From the IMG/VR virus record IMGVR_UViG_3300033143_003488, positions 1-46,698 of that record: a DNA stretch of 46,698 nucleotides; one strand, written 5' to 3'. The translations under genes were made by a program, and so were the position numbers. Origin of the DNA: a virus. How positions within the stretch are numbered: the stretch's first letter is position 1; each line of letters opens with the position of its first letter. Positions 13,801 to 22,917 of the stretch are shown in pieces. Under the pieces are notes generated by a model that had not been told where the DNA came from, did no database searches, and saw only the letters and a program-made list of their open reading frames with translations.

Positions 13801-16800
13801 TGCCTAGCCCAAGCTATTTTTGAAACCTCTTTACTTAAATCATACCGCTCAGCCTGCTGCTCGCCAGTGGTCCACGCAATAGTATCGAACCCGTTTTCAG
13901 CTGCGTAACGAATAGCTCGTTTGATAGCCAGCATTCTCCAGTTCTTTTTGAATGGGGCGTCGGGAACCCCATCCGGATGACCTATTGATGGCGGGTTATC
14001 AAACGAATCTGATAACTCTTGAAGAACAGATGGCTCATCACCTTCTTTTTTGTACCCTTTTTTCTTTGCATCCATGTGGCGCTTACTTTGTATTTCTTCG
14101 ATGAACATAACCCTTTCACCATTGGCGCCTTCGCGCTCTTTAAAACGAATCCAAGCCACGGCTGTGCCGCCACCTTCTTCTGTGAAGTGAATGGCGTCCG
14201 GCTTATATGGTTTAATTTGGTCGGGTAAAGTGAGGATTAGCTCTCGATAGTTTTTACCACCTTCGAGCGTGTATTGTCTGTGCTTTGGCCCATCTGTAAT
14301 GGTGAAATCATTGTTTTCATTCAGCTCCCTATTGGCGGCATCAACAGCATCTTCGTATTTTTCATATGCGTTATAGTGGTTTAACTCTGGGCCAGCGAAA
14401 TCAACCTGCAGCCCAGTTGGGTCCTCAACAAAAAACCCTTGCGCTGTGTCGCGGATTACGAAGCCAACCTCATCATCTTCATAAACCTTGTTAACTTCAA
14501 CATCGTCATGCCCATAGAACCAATCTTTAACATCAACCTCTTCGAAGTTAAGGGATACGCCAGCATCAGGCTCACCAAGAATTTCTTCTTGGACATCGAT
14601 TTTATTTTCAGCCACAAAATCTAATACTTGTTGCTTGGTGAAAGACTCATTTAAAGCATCAATCTTGCTTGAGCCTAAATTATGCAACCAGTCAGTCACA
14701 CCGGACCACTCAACCTCTTCAATTTTAATCTGACCCTTTCTCACATAAGCATTAATCGCATTAATATATGACTGACCGGTGCCTTTGTTTGGCAGCTTAT
14801 CTGACAAAACGCGCTCAAGTTGTGAGTAAAATGTTGGTTTAGCTTTTGCTAATAGAGGGTGAGTCCTCGCCATCAGGTCACCAATTTTGTCACCATCACG
14901 GATAACCTGACGCATGCGACCGAGTGCACCTAATACTTCAGCATTGGTTACTTTAAATGCACGACCATGGCGCCCAAACATTCTGCGTAGGGCCTGTCTT
15001 ACAAATGAGATGAACCGCTGAACCCAAGTTGACCGAGGTGCATTTTCTGCTTCCATGGCCAGCCATTCTTCAGCAGCAACCAAACGGTCCCTTACTTTGG
15101 TGAAATCAAGGTTATACATGCGCCCGACTTCATTCATTTCGTTACGTTTAGCGTCGAAAAGTTCTTTTAAAAATGAACTTGCTTCCGAACCGAACAACCC
15201 TTTAATGCCTGCATGCCCCATTACTTCATGGAAAACAACCCGAGTGGCATGATTTGCATCAGTAATACCATCAGCGATAAGGAATACTTGTCCTGTGGCG
15301 GTATCATAAATGCCGTCAACCTCACCTTCAGCATTTTCACTTTTAACAAAATCATATAAGTGTGCTGGTAGCTCAGCTGCTGAGCCCACTGCTGTGATAG
15401 GTGGTGCATTTTTCCAGTCACGGGAAAGCTCATCCACGTAAACTTGAAGTTCTTCCTTACCCATACGGGTATCACCAATTGCTTGGCGGGACATCATCGG
15501 GTCAACGGTGACCTGCTCACTAATTAATTCTTGTAGTTCTGCCTCGGTGAACCGCTTATAACTTTTAAGGTCGATACCTTTACTTGGTTTGCGGCCCTGC
15601 TCTTTTGCCATGGCAGTTTCTTGGTTTTGGAGTAAGGTTAAGATAGATTTTACTTGAGGTAATGTTCCATGTGGAACGAAACCGGTGATACCAGCATCAG
15701 CAAAATCACCGGTTAATGTCCGGTGAATAGCATCAGCCACATTATTATTGTATTCCTTGCCAAAAACTTCAGGTGATGCGTTGATGCCAAGCTGTTTGAA
15801 CAGCATACGTTGGACGCGGAAAGCAACATCCTCCCATTCTACGGCTCTCTGAGACTGCATAAGGGTCAATGGTTCGAGCTGTACAGTTACAACCTTTTTG
15901 TTCGGATTGCCGCGCTGAGCACCCCACTCTCTACCCATACGGCCTTCTCGACGAGAATCTCCGTAACGCTCTTGTATGATACGTTCAGTAATTCCATGGC
16001 CAAGCTCGTGAACAATGCGCCATTGGCGAGTGTACTCGGTGTCCTTGAAAGAACCATGCTCGATGGCTGGGTCATAAATCCAAAGCGTACCTTGCTGATA
16101 CCCATCTTTTTTAAGCTTGGGTAGTTTCCAGTTCGCTGGGTCAAATGAGAAATATTTTACGTTGTACCCGTATTTGGTCAGCATATCGTCAACCAGACTC
16201 GGGTCCTTAATAATTTTATTAAGGTTGTAAAATTTTAGTGATTCGGTGGTGTCTTTGTTGGTGAATTTTCCGAAGCGCCCATAGATTTCTCTTTGGACAG
16301 CAACGGAATCCTCTAATCGATGTAAGGATATTGGTGAGGTAACCGACCCGATTTTTTCTGAGGTTGGTCTTGTTGTTTTCCATCCATACTTGCTTTCAAA
16401 TTGCTTGTCGACTCGTTCAACCCGTTGTGCGAGCTCACTGTCAACCCATTCAAGGAGACTCCGTCCCCCTTCTTCAAGAATCCTTTGTCTATAATTTTCG
16501 CCATTTGCATTCTCCGTCCAGTCGTTTGTGCGTAATTCTCCATCGCTACCAAAGCGACGAGCTTCGATAGTTATGTCGGACCCTGCAAAAACAGAGCCCA
16601 TAGCTTCCACTATTTTAACATGAAAATCTTTATTATCAACAATTGTAAAGTTAAGAAACCGGACCCCTTTCTCAGTTGGGATTGGAACCACGTCTTTATC
16701 GATTGTTTCATTAACAATATTAGCAACTGCTGTTGCTTCTTCATAGGTAATCGGACGTCCAAGCTGGAAATCCATACCATTCGAGTCTTTAATTGTTGTT

Positions 16801-19271
16801 GTGTAGAAAGGACGATGCCAAGAAACACCATCCTGACTTAAAATATACCCCTTAATATCAGAATATAAGTTTAGAATTTTTGCAGCAGCTGGTGATGCGG
16901 CTGCCTCTTTGGTTGCTTTCTTACGTTTTTGAGGGATAACAACCGTTCGCTGGGCACCGGCACCGGTAAACCCGTCCCATACTCCAGCACCAACCAGCTC
17001 TTCATCTGTGAGCATACCAATCTTTTCAGCAATAATATCGTTGCCTTTTTCGTCAGTCAGAGCTTTACCCATAGCTGTCTGGTATTCAATATGCTGCTCA
17101 AGAGGTGCATCCTGAATGCCTTTTAAGATATTTGTGTCCGTACTTGGTCGAGCTTCCCATGAGACCTGACCATACATATCGCGCAGCGCATCATGAAAAT
17201 CATACTTTGAACTCTCGAGGTGGGCTTGAGTGAGCGATGCTTTTAATGCATGCTTACGCCAAATCTTTCTGTGTTCCTGACCTTTTTTAGTTGATGTTGG
17301 AGCCTTCCATTTTCCATTAACACCGTACTCAGAGAATCCTTTTTTAACACTCTCTTTTATCGTAGCCTCTTTAACCGATGGAATTTCATGCCGGCCTTTA
17401 ATTGCCACCCAGATAGCAGCCTGAGCTTGGTGTGGTGTCCAGCCGTATTCATTAGCAATGTCTGTCACTTCGTTTTCAATGAAGCTGTAGATACCCGAGC
17501 CTTCCTTGATGCCGCTTGCAATACCGTCATTCAGGTACCCGAACGCACGAGACATCCACATATCAACCGTAACTGAGTGGACCCCAGTATGCTCAATATC
17601 AACCATGAGGTTTTCGTAGAAGCTGTTTGTTTTACGGCCAACCCATGGCTTATTGTTATAGAGTAAATCAACCGCCTTGTGGTCCAGAGTATTTACCAGA
17701 ACACCATCTTTCTTTTGGCCCATTGGACGAACCACAAAATCTTCTGCTTTTACACCAGATTTAAACTGGTAATACGCCTGAATTGCTTGGGTCATATTAG
17801 GGAAAATAGAATTTTGCGGAGAGTAAATGGCTATCAACTGAGCAATAATCTCAGCATCAACTTTATTTCCACTGGTCAGCCGCATAATCATTTTGCTGCT
17901 GTTCTCATACCACATCCGGCCAACTTCACCTTCTGTAGCAAGTTGACGTAATAATTTGCGGAGCTTGGTTACATCTGCAGCTTTTTCAACCCAGATAGGC
18001 ACACCAATGTACCGGCCATCTTTTGTTTTATCGAGTTTGCGGCGAACGTGTTTTTTTGGTTCGGCCTTCTTCGACATAAACGGAATTTCAAAATCATCTT
18101 TAGGCGGGGTAATGTCCTTAACATCTTTAGCAAAACCACCACCAGCTTTTTTGTCACCCTCATATTGGGCAAGCATCATTTCAATAATAGATTGCTGACG
18201 AACACCTAAAGGCCGGCCTGCTTTATATTTATCAATAGCATTCCAGATTTCCTTAACCGTGGCACCGGTGTCAGACATAAGTGACTGAGCCCATGACGGG
18301 TTAATGCTTTTGGTTCGACCAGTAATAGCACCTGTTTCGCGGCCAATTAATTCAATGCCACCACCCACAGTGAGTTCATCACCCATTTGGGTTAAAGCAT
18401 TTTCAATTTCTCCGGTTCGTTCAATCGGATGAATCGCGCGTTTTGACAGGAACGGGTCCTTAGTATCTTCGAGAGCATCCCATATTTTTTTCGCATTCAT
18501 GCCGAGATAGGCTGTTGTTACTGTGTTTTCTTTTACTGCTTTTTTAGCTGCAGCTAATTCTGTTTTCGCATTCTTACTTCTACCTCTGGCAACTTTCGCT
18601 TTGGATTTTTCAACCCTCGCTACAGCAGACTTATTTTTGCCAACCTCGATTGAGGCTTTTTCTATCATGGCCGTCAATGTTCCGGCACTTACTTTATTTT
18701 GGTTAAATGCCTCAACACCTGTTTCAATATATGAATCTGGAACACCTTCCGTTCTAAATTCCTCCTTAATACTTTCAAGGGTATGAGTGGCCTTTTCTTT
18801 TTGTTGAGGTTTTTGTGGGGTTACTTTTCCAACATCCATTTTGAATGCACCAGAAGTATTTCCCCAGCTCATTAGTGCGCCAGCAATCATGCTTGTATTA
18901 GCCGCTGAATATTTAGCTTGGTTTGATGGGCGAATCGCTTTGGTCCATTTAACAGCCCTTTCTGCATTAATCTCACCAGACTCAAGTGCAGCAGCAAGCT
19001 CTAAATTTGTTTTATATTTTCCACCGATTGCTTCGGCAGCTTCTCTGGCAAGCAATAAGTTTTCAGTTAATTCTTCACGGGTTCGTTTGCCAATAGGAAT
19101 TGATGAACCTTTTGCAACAGCAATAAATTCTTTCTTGCTCATCGCATTTAATTTTTCACGGACCTGCTCCGGTGTGCTGGTTGATTTTTTCGGTGCTTCC
19201 ATTGCTTGCGCTGGCTCTTCAGTCTTGGCTGTAGCATAGATATAGCTGTAACATTGCCCAGTCCCTTCCAA
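10827..19271 (-). CDS. Giant polyvalent DNA-ejection protein (main part, up to 2814 aa)
   Basis: A polyvalent protein, expected to be packaged in the virion and injected with the DNA. Seen: an Ala/Lys-rich N-terminal region; a block near 405-620 ('LIAIYSPQNSIFPNMTQAI', 'HQAQAAIWVAIKGR'); a metallopeptidase motif HELGH at 1088-1092; a second HEVMGH at 1348-1353; a conserved phage block near 1690-1840 ('RVMFIEEIQSKRHMDAKKKG', 'IAWTTGEQQAERYDLSKE'); and a large helical C-terminal region from about 2000 with 'NPPSQIRNLVSNWVLLN' near 2375, like LPD38-type domains, then a charged coiled-coil tail. The upstream limit 19271 is a TTG with no ribosome site; an ATG at 19142 lies 6 nt beyond the stop of the 658-aa gene. 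It may instead be a -1 frameshift fusion. Confidence 0.85.
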   Translation of the reverse strand: MEGTGQCYSYIYATAKTEEPAQAMEAPKKSTSTPEQVREKLNAMSKKEFIAVAKGSSIPIGKRTREELTENLLLAREAAEAIGGKYKTNLELAAALESGEINAERAVKWTKAIRPSNQAKYSAANTSMIAGALMSWGNTSGAFKMDVGKVTPQKPQQKEKATHTLESIKEEFRTEGVPDSYIETGVEAFNQNKVSAGTLTAMIEKASIEVGKNKSAVARVEKSKAKVARGRSKNAKTELAAAKKAVKENTVTTAYLGMNAKKIWDALEDTKDPFLSKRAIHPIERTGEIENALTQMGDELTVGGGIELIGRETGAITGRTKSINPSWAQSLMSDTGATVKEIWNAIDKYKAGRPLGVRQQSIIEMMLAQYEGDKKAGGGFAKDVKDITPPKDDFEIPFMSKKAEPKKHVRRKLDKTKDGRYIGVPIWVEKAADVTKLRKLLRQLATEGEVGRMWYENSSKMIMRLTSGNKVDAEIIAQLIAIYSPQNSIFPNMTQAIQAYYQFKSGVKAEDFVVRPMGQKKDGVLVNTLDHKAVDLLYNNKPWVGRKTNSFYENLMVDIEHTGVHSVTVDMWMSRAFGYLNDGIASGIKEGSGIYSFIENEVTDIANEYGWTPHQAQAAIWVAIKGRHEIPSVKEATIKESVKKGFSEYGVNGKWKAPTSTKKGQEHRKIWRKHALKASLTQAHLESSKYDFHDALRDMYGQVSWEARPSTDTNILKGIQDAPLEQHIEYQTAMGKALTDEKGNDIIAEKIGMLTDEELVGAGVWDGFTGAGAQRTVVIPQKRKKATKEAAASPAAAKILNLYSDIKGYILSQDGVSWHRPFYTTTIKDSNGMDFQLGRPITYEEATAVANIVNETIDKDVVPIPTEKGVRFLNFTIVDNKDFHVKIVEAMGSVFAGSDITIEARRFGSDGELRTNDWTENANGENYRQRILEEGGRSLLEWVDSELAQRVERVDKQFESKYGWKTTRPTSEKIGSVTSPISLHRLEDSVAVQREIYGRFGKFTNKDTTESLKFYNLNKIIKDPSLVDDMLTKYGYNVKYFSFDPANWKLPKLKKDGYQQGTLWIYDPAIEHGSFKDTEYTRQWRIVHELGHGITERIIQERYGDSRREGRMGREWGAQRGNPNKKVVTVQLEPLTLMQSQRAVEWEDVAFRVQRMLFKQLGINASPEVFGKEYNNNVADAIHRTLTGDFADAGITGFVPHGTLPQVKSILTLLQNQETAMAKEQGRKPSKGIDLKSYKRFTEAELQELISEQVTVDPMMSRQAIGDTRMGKEELQVYVDELSRDWKNAPPITAVGSAAELPAHLYDFVKSENAEGEVDGIYDTATGQVFLIADGITDANHATRVVFHEVMGHAGIKGLFGSEASSFLKELFDAKRNEMNEVGRMYNLDFTKVRDRLVAAEEWLAMEAENAPRSTWVQRFISFVRQALRRMFGRHGRAFKVTNAEVLGALGRMRQVIRDGDKIGDLMARTHPLLAKAKPTFYSQLERVLSDKLPNKGTGQSYINAINAYVRKGQIKIEEVEWSGVTDWLHNLGSSKIDALNESFTKQQVLDFVAENKIDVQEEILGEPDAGVSLNFEEVDVKDWFYGHDDVEVNKVYEDDEVGFVIRDTAQGFFVEDPTGLQVDFAGPELNHYNAYEKYEDAVDAANRELNENNDFTITDGPKHRQYTLEGGKNYRELILTLPDQIKPYKPDAIHFTEEGGGTAVAWIRFKEREGANGERVMFIEEIQSKRHMDAKKKGYKKEGDEPSVLQELSDSFDNPPSIGHPDGVPDAPFKKNWRMLAIKRAIRYAAENGFDTIAWTTGEQQAERYDLSKEVSKIAWARHVVTQRKLVTIKLHDGKAHQFLVEKDGKVNNAKDMKGLEFDGEKIENILGKGLAEKVMEGDISGEIIGPDLKVGGEGLKTLYDKIIPKEIGKYVKKWGSKVSTTKLETTSGTQRPATGEWQAAGYETNPFGIQVNMDDTEFSVLKDGVAVAEFNNRGDAIDYIDKKIAEIMKTEQQSIDITEEMRDSVMQGQPMFSRGQRETAAATEEVRQSLWEAYKTRARAVIAKLDNAIDGFGHLEDIVKYREARGITQANIHKSQEVAKRIYNVFKDLSATDARNVFEYMTDRDASEGLIPDPRIRAEAMRAKNMISTIGRMLVERGVIPASSQQLYNDRYLPRLYLAYLLGDKAVSALGGGKKLSKQGYAMHRDEKLSKEYREVVLGEIKDPAFLASRAIGVPARDLAIMDFFDDILENPAWSLPDQTIKYKIAGTNKERNVTAFWLQKEAARMRDMAMIMKEGEQKSKVMKIAEQYDMKSREILPREYDHNEWKQLPDTPQYGVLRGLIVRKAIYDDLLGVAHAVPENDLNAWQRLFNYGSTGTKITQAWKTTKVALNPPSQIRNLVSNWVLLNISGVRLDLMPFYLAKAAREIATGGKYYKIAEKYGVTAGTFTAHELLAVEREFLDFKARNIGKFSITGLMHLASGITNKAGDIYQLAEVLSKVAKIAYEVERNNMEPAVAAQEANKWLFDYSAVNPTIRTIRNAPVGSPFLTFYMKVLPRLLETAATAPWRFAPYYILLKGLSMAVAAINDVDDEDVESLKMALPKWLRERGHAMILPWKDAEGRWQAFNMGYFFPWTAWTDLAEDAGGLVDPDEADAGRNLIQGTGLFGGPIPQLMGAMMTNIDPFTRKEIVNEGDLPSKQVYDRMNFVYSLMVPPWMTSKGPLGKMWKAGTGFEDKWGNPQPTLPQATMRWLGVNIYPIEAERSRKTNLKFMQRDMQDKKTSMRRELSNPNLSPDEKRDLRKSYKEEIKRMQGRMKAYKEESEIHPNLKN

Positions 19272-21124
19272 CCTTTCTCATAATTTTCGAGGTACGCATC
19301 TTCCGCAGCCTCAATATTAGGGTACCCAATCATTACCTTATGCTCATCGAACTTTCCGGTATCTGGGCTAACTTGGTCCACAATGTAAGCAATCTCAGCC
19401 TGCTCAGGATTTTCACCTAAAAATACATCAACTTGGTCACCATCAGCGCCATTAGTTTTCTTTATGTAGCCATAATGAGATTTAATATCTTGAGACCACT
19501 TATTGCCTGACTCATCGGTACCGGAGCGAGTTGAGCCTTTTGGGTTTTCAATTGCAATATCTAAACCCTGAACACTAACGTGGGCTTTTTTGTAATTCCC
19601 AGCTTCTTTTTGGGCATCAGTTGGTTCGGTCTCCACTTCGGAAACAGCGTCACTAATGGCTTGGGGTTTTTCCGCTTTCTTTTTCTGTGCAGCTGCAGCT
19701 GGTGGAGGTGGTTCGTCAGCCGGTGGCTCCGCGGCAACCGGTTCTTCAGCTGATACAGCATTGACTTCTGATTGCAGTTTAACTTCTTCTTCTTCAATTT
19801 CTTGATAACGAGCTTCAAGCTCAATCTCTTGCACCTTTGACTCTTCAGCCTCGGCAAGCTCATCCATCATTTCGTTCAGGTTATCGAGGCGAGATTTAAT
19901 TTCTTTATTTGTTTTTGATAATTTATTTGCGCGATATTTTATTTCAGCTTTGTCGACAGCATGCATGGTTGTGGTCATACCTGTACCAACGCCCATACCA
20001 ACAAGTCCAGCGTAACCAACCTTTTTCCAGTCGAGGTTCATGATGGCATCTTTCAATGACATACCTTTAAGTTCCGCATCGTCGTATACAGTTTGCAGAA
20101 CCTCAGTAATCATTTCCTGAGCGCCTTCACCCAGTATCCCTTCAAAATATTTGCGGATTATTGGGCTGCCTCTTTTCAGCAGTGACGAAAATACAATTGT
20201 TTCTGGAAGACCTTCAGCAATAGCGTGGAATTTTGAACGTGCGGTTGCCTGTGCTGGGTTTAATCCCATGTCACGGCTATCACCATACACTTGGCCGTAC
20301 ACTTGTCCGGTGATAATACTGCCGGATAATGCAGGCATTCTTGTTATGGCACCAACAGCGAGCGCTGGAACCATGTCTTCAAAGCCACGAGCAACATCAA
20401 CAATATAGGTTTCTAGCGAGTTCAATCCTTCAGGACGATTCTTTTCAACCTCAGCTTTGGATGTTTTAAATAATTCGTGACCCCACTCAACCATGCCTTT
20501 TTTAAGTTTCATTAATTCTGGACCAACAGTTTTCTCAAACTTACTGGCCATGATTAATGGAGCCATATCCATTGACAAAGATAGTCGGTCCCATGTTGTT
20601 GGGTTTTCTAATTTTTTGTATTCTTCAGCACGGGACCGCATTTGTACTTCAGCGGGTGTGCCAGCAGCTTGGGCTAAACCACCACCAATCATACCCCAGC
20701 GCTCAGGTACGTTTTCAATTAATTCTTTTTTGAGTCCGGACATTAACGGGCCAGCGCGAACCTCTTCGCCATCATCGCTTGGTTCTTGGGCACCCATCAT
20801 GCCGAGGGGTTGTTCTTGTTGATATTGGTCAGGTTCTTCTTGTTGGGATGCACCCATGACAGCCATCGCTGGGGCTGGCGTTTCTGGTGCTGGGGATGTT
20901 TCTTGAACAGGTGACTGCTCTAAAACTTCTTCTGGGACTTCAGTTAAATTAAGAGAATCGCGCGTATCGAGGTCAAATTCACCCCACACAACTGCGGATT
21001 CTTCTTGCGGTATATTGTTTTCAATTATTAAATCATTGAAATATTCCTGACGGGCTTCGTGTCTTTCTTCCTCAGAAAGCTCTGCGAATCGTGCGTCAGC
21101 AACGACTTCATTCCACTTTTTCAT
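19148..21124 (-). CDS. N-terminal ejection protein with inorganic-pyrophosphatase-like domain
   Basis: A 658-aa protein. It opens 'MKKWNEVVADARFAELSEEERHEARQEYF', as in podovirus polyvalent ejection proteins. A Pro/Gln/Glu-rich linker (about 60-115) is followed by a helical region with Gly/Ala-rich hydrophobic stretches (about 230-380), then an acidic coiled coil (about 400-450) and a Pro-rich linker. Near 540-632 is the InPase-like domain of polyvalent proteins: 'YGYIKKTNGADGDQVDVFLG', 'YIVDQVSPDTGKFDEHKVMI', 'AYLENYEKGWKGLGNVTAIS'. After this the frame becomes basic and unlike a linker, while the -1 frame reads 'TAKTEEPAQAMEAPKKS', so the reading probably shifts into the giant gene. Confidence 0.85.
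   Translation of the reverse strand: MKKWNEVVADARFAELSEEERHEARQEYFNDLIIENNIPQEESAVVWGEFDLDTRDSLNLTEVPEEVLEQSPVQETSPAPETPAPAMAVMGASQQEEPDQYQQEQPLGMMGAQEPSDDGEEVRAGPLMSGLKKELIENVPERWGMIGGGLAQAAGTPAEVQMRSRAEEYKKLENPTTWDRLSLSMDMAPLIMASKFEKTVGPELMKLKKGMVEWGHELFKTSKAEVEKNRPEGLNSLETYIVDVARGFEDMVPALAVGAITRMPALSGSIITGQVYGQVYGDSRDMGLNPAQATARSKFHAIAEGLPETIVFSSLLKRGSPIIRKYFEGILGEGAQEMITEVLQTVYDDAELKGMSLKDAIMNLDWKKVGYAGLVGMGVGTGMTTTMHAVDKAEIKYRANKLSKTNKEIKSRLDNLNEMMDELAEAEESKVQEIELEARYQEIEEEEVKLQSEVNAVSAEEPVAAEPPADEPPPPAAAAQKKKAEKPQAISDAVSEVETEPTDAQKEAGNYKKAHVSVQGLDIAIENPKGSTRSGTDESGNKWSQDIKSHYGYIKKTNGADGDQVDVFLGENPEQAEIAYIVDQVSPDTGKFDEHKVMIGYPNIEAAEDAYLENYEKGWKGLGNVTAISMLQPRLKSQRKQWKHRKNQPAHRSRSVKN
19184..19190 (-). 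promoter_or_regulatory. Candidate -1 ribosomal frameshift site
   Basis: On the minus strand the heptamer A_AAA_AAT is exactly in the X_XXY_YYZ register of the 658-aa frame. Nine bases downstream, CA-c-CGGA pairs with TCCG-TG around a 5-nt loop. A -1 slip enters the giant frame and predicts a fusion of about 647 + 2785 residues. Confidence 0.45.
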
Positions 21125-21138
21125 TTAACTGTCCTATA

Positions 21139-21912
21139 TTATTTCCACATTGAATTATATTGTGAGTTGCTTTCTCTGTCGATTGCGCCTGTGTTTGATG
21201 CAGGCATGTCTGGTGCTGGCTTTTGTTGTGGCTTTTTATTGCCAGCCATAACATCTATTAAATTCATGCGGCGAGAAACTTCTTCCTGCATTTCTTCTGA
21301 AGTACGCTCAGTGAAGTTTTTAGAATCAGCTGCAGATATTTGTCCCATTATTTTAGAGATGAGCATTTCTCGACTGTGACGGCCAGACTTCGCCATTTTA
21401 TAAGCTTGGTTTGCCGACATCTTAGAGCCATCATCGTTCTGTAAATTATCTATAATAAATTTTGTTTCTTTAACGATAGCTGGGTCTCGGTTTACACTAC
21501 CCTTTTTGCTGCCCATAGAATAAAGTCTGACCATTTTTTCAAGCATAATACTTTCATTACCATTAGAGTCAACGGAACGAAAAACTTTTTCGCCATCAAT
21601 AACATCTGGTGTAATTGACTCAAGCTGGTGGTCTGGGTTTGATTTATTCCACGTTTTAACTGCGCCAACAAGGTCACCGGTTAAGGCTCGCTTAAAGGAT
21701 TCGGTCATACCCATTTTTTCCATCTGAAGTTGAGTTTTAGCTAAATCCGCTTTTCGCGTATCCTGTTTGCCAGCATGCTCTTCTCGAGTCATACCCATGC
21801 GCTCGTCTTCCATTTCAGTTTTACGTTTTGCTGCACCTTCTTTGGCTATATCACGTTCACCTTCGCGATACCCCATCATTGCGCCTTCTGCTATTCCACC
21901 TAATCCAGCCAT
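21139..21912 (-). CDS. Internal virion / DNA-ejection protein (gp15-like position)
   Basis: A 257-aa, mainly helical, hydrophilic protein. It opens 'MAGLGGIAEGAMMGYREGERD', a small Gly/Ala segment, followed by a long charged helix (about 20-75) and a compact domain with 'VIDGEKVFRSVDSNGNES'. The end is Pro- and Gln-rich. Its place between the 256-aa and the polyvalent protein parallels the three consecutive core-protein genes of short-tailed phages. Role inferred from order and composition; no domain is recognised. Confidence 0.65.
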   Translation of the reverse strand: MAGLGGIAEGAMMGYREGERDIAKEGAAKRKTEMEDERMGMTREEHAGKQDTRKADLAKTQLQMEKMGMTESFKRALTGDLVGAVKTWNKSNPDHQLESITPDVIDGEKVFRSVDSNGNESIMLEKMVRLYSMGSKKGSVNRDPAIVKETKFIIDNLQNDDGSKMSANQAYKMAKSGRHSREMLISKIMGQISAADSKNFTERTSEEMQEEVSRRMNLIDVMAGNKKPQQKPAPDMPASNTGAIDRESNSQYNSMWK

Positions 21913-21914
21913 AA

Positions 21915-22685
21915 TTATTTACTCCAATCTGTGCCTTCGCCATAAGTATCTTCGTAACTTCCCGAATCATACCCGCCACCACCATCATCACTCTTATATT
22001 TTGATATTGCGTAACCTGCGGCCCGAGCCCCTTTCGCTGCATCAGCGTATGAGTCAGATGACTGCCTTCCATATGATGCTGCTTGTTGTCCATACATATC
22101 ACTTGCTGCTCTCGATGCACTGGCAACCGCCTCAGCTGAGCCAGATATACCCTTGCCGAACTGACCAACTGCAAGCTTGCGAGCGAACATCTTATCATCT
22201 TCCATCTCTGAGCGCATGTCAGCCCCACGAAGATTTGTGACTGTAGCCAAGGCTCTGTCACGCCCAAGGTCTGCATCAGATTCCTGAAACCTTGCTTGAG
22301 TTGGGTCCATACCCATTCGCATCATATCTCTTTGTGAAGCCTCTTTTGCCTTGTCAAACGCCATGGCTGTATCTGCCGTTGCTTCACCTCGATATTTTTC
22401 CTTGTTTATTCCGGCTTCGTATTCTTCAACCTCTGTCACCATTGATTCTTCAAGGTCACCGTACATATCCTTGTAATCTTGGTATTGCGACATAGCAAAA
22501 GCCAGCTGGTCTTCCCCAAGTTTAGCTTGTCTGGCCATGGCCGCTGCTTGAGCTTTGGCTTGTTTACTTCCACCAATCATGCCGGCGATTGCCGTTACAG
22601 CACCAATAGCTGCAGCCACCCAATTCAACTGGGTTAAATGTAGCGGCAAAATCTGCCGCATAACAAAACGATTAAAATTTAACAT
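21915..22685 (-). CDS. Internal virion / DNA-transfer protein (gp14-like)
   Basis: A 256-aa protein. After an N-terminal extension, residues about 22-50 form a small hydrophobic segment ('WVAAAIGAVTAIAGMIGGSK') and an Ala/Gln-rich helix, as in short-tail internal core proteins that form the channel. Two further coiled regions follow, with 'MGMDPTQARFQE' and 'ATVTNLRGADMRSEM', then a Gly/Ser/Tyr-rich tail. This composition and its place upstream of two other ejection genes fit a DNA-transfer protein. The start at 22685 has only a weak ribosome site (TAGGT); a start nearer the hydrophobic segment is possible. Confidence 0.7.
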   Translation of the reverse strand: MLNFNRFVMRQILPLHLTQLNWVAAAIGAVTAIAGMIGGSKQAKAQAAAMARQAKLGEDQLAFAMSQYQDYKDMYGDLEESMVTEVEEYEAGINKEKYRGEATADTAMAFDKAKEASQRDMMRMGMDPTQARFQESDADLGRDRALATVTNLRGADMRSEMEDDKMFARKLAVGQFGKGISGSAEAVASASRAASDMYGQQAASYGRQSSDSYADAAKGARAAGYAISKYKSDDGGGGYDSGSYEDTYGEGTDWSK

Positions 22686-22692
22686 AGCTTAC

Positions 22693-22917
22693 CTACTTCG
22701 GTACTTGGTCTTTGATAATTAATCCGAGGTCAATCAAATCCTGATATGTGACAACGGCATCCAGTTTTCGTGATGAAGTGCGTCTTTCCCCTCTCCATAT
22801 TTCTAAAGTTTCTTTCATTGCATCAAGCCACGGCTTTGTCGGCTCATTAAAAGGGATGGCTGGTATAGACGGTAAATTAGATGGTCTAAATTTACCGCTC
22901 TGAAATTTAAGAGACAT
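22693..22917 (-). CDS. Small hypothetical virion-module protein
   Basis: A 74-aa protein, overlapping the end of the nozzle gene by 11 nt. It opens 'MSLKFQSGKFRPSNLPSIP', Pro- and Ser-rich, then 'WLDAMKETLEIWRGER' as an amphipathic helix, and ends with 'TYQDLIDLGLI'. Similar short proteins precede internal-core genes in many marine podoviruses, with no known function. Likely virion or assembly related by position. Confidence 0.6.
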   Translation of the reverse strand: MSLKFQSGKFRPSNLPSIPAIPFNEPTKPWLDAMKETLEIWRGERRTSSRKLDAVVTYQDLIDLGLIIKDQVPK

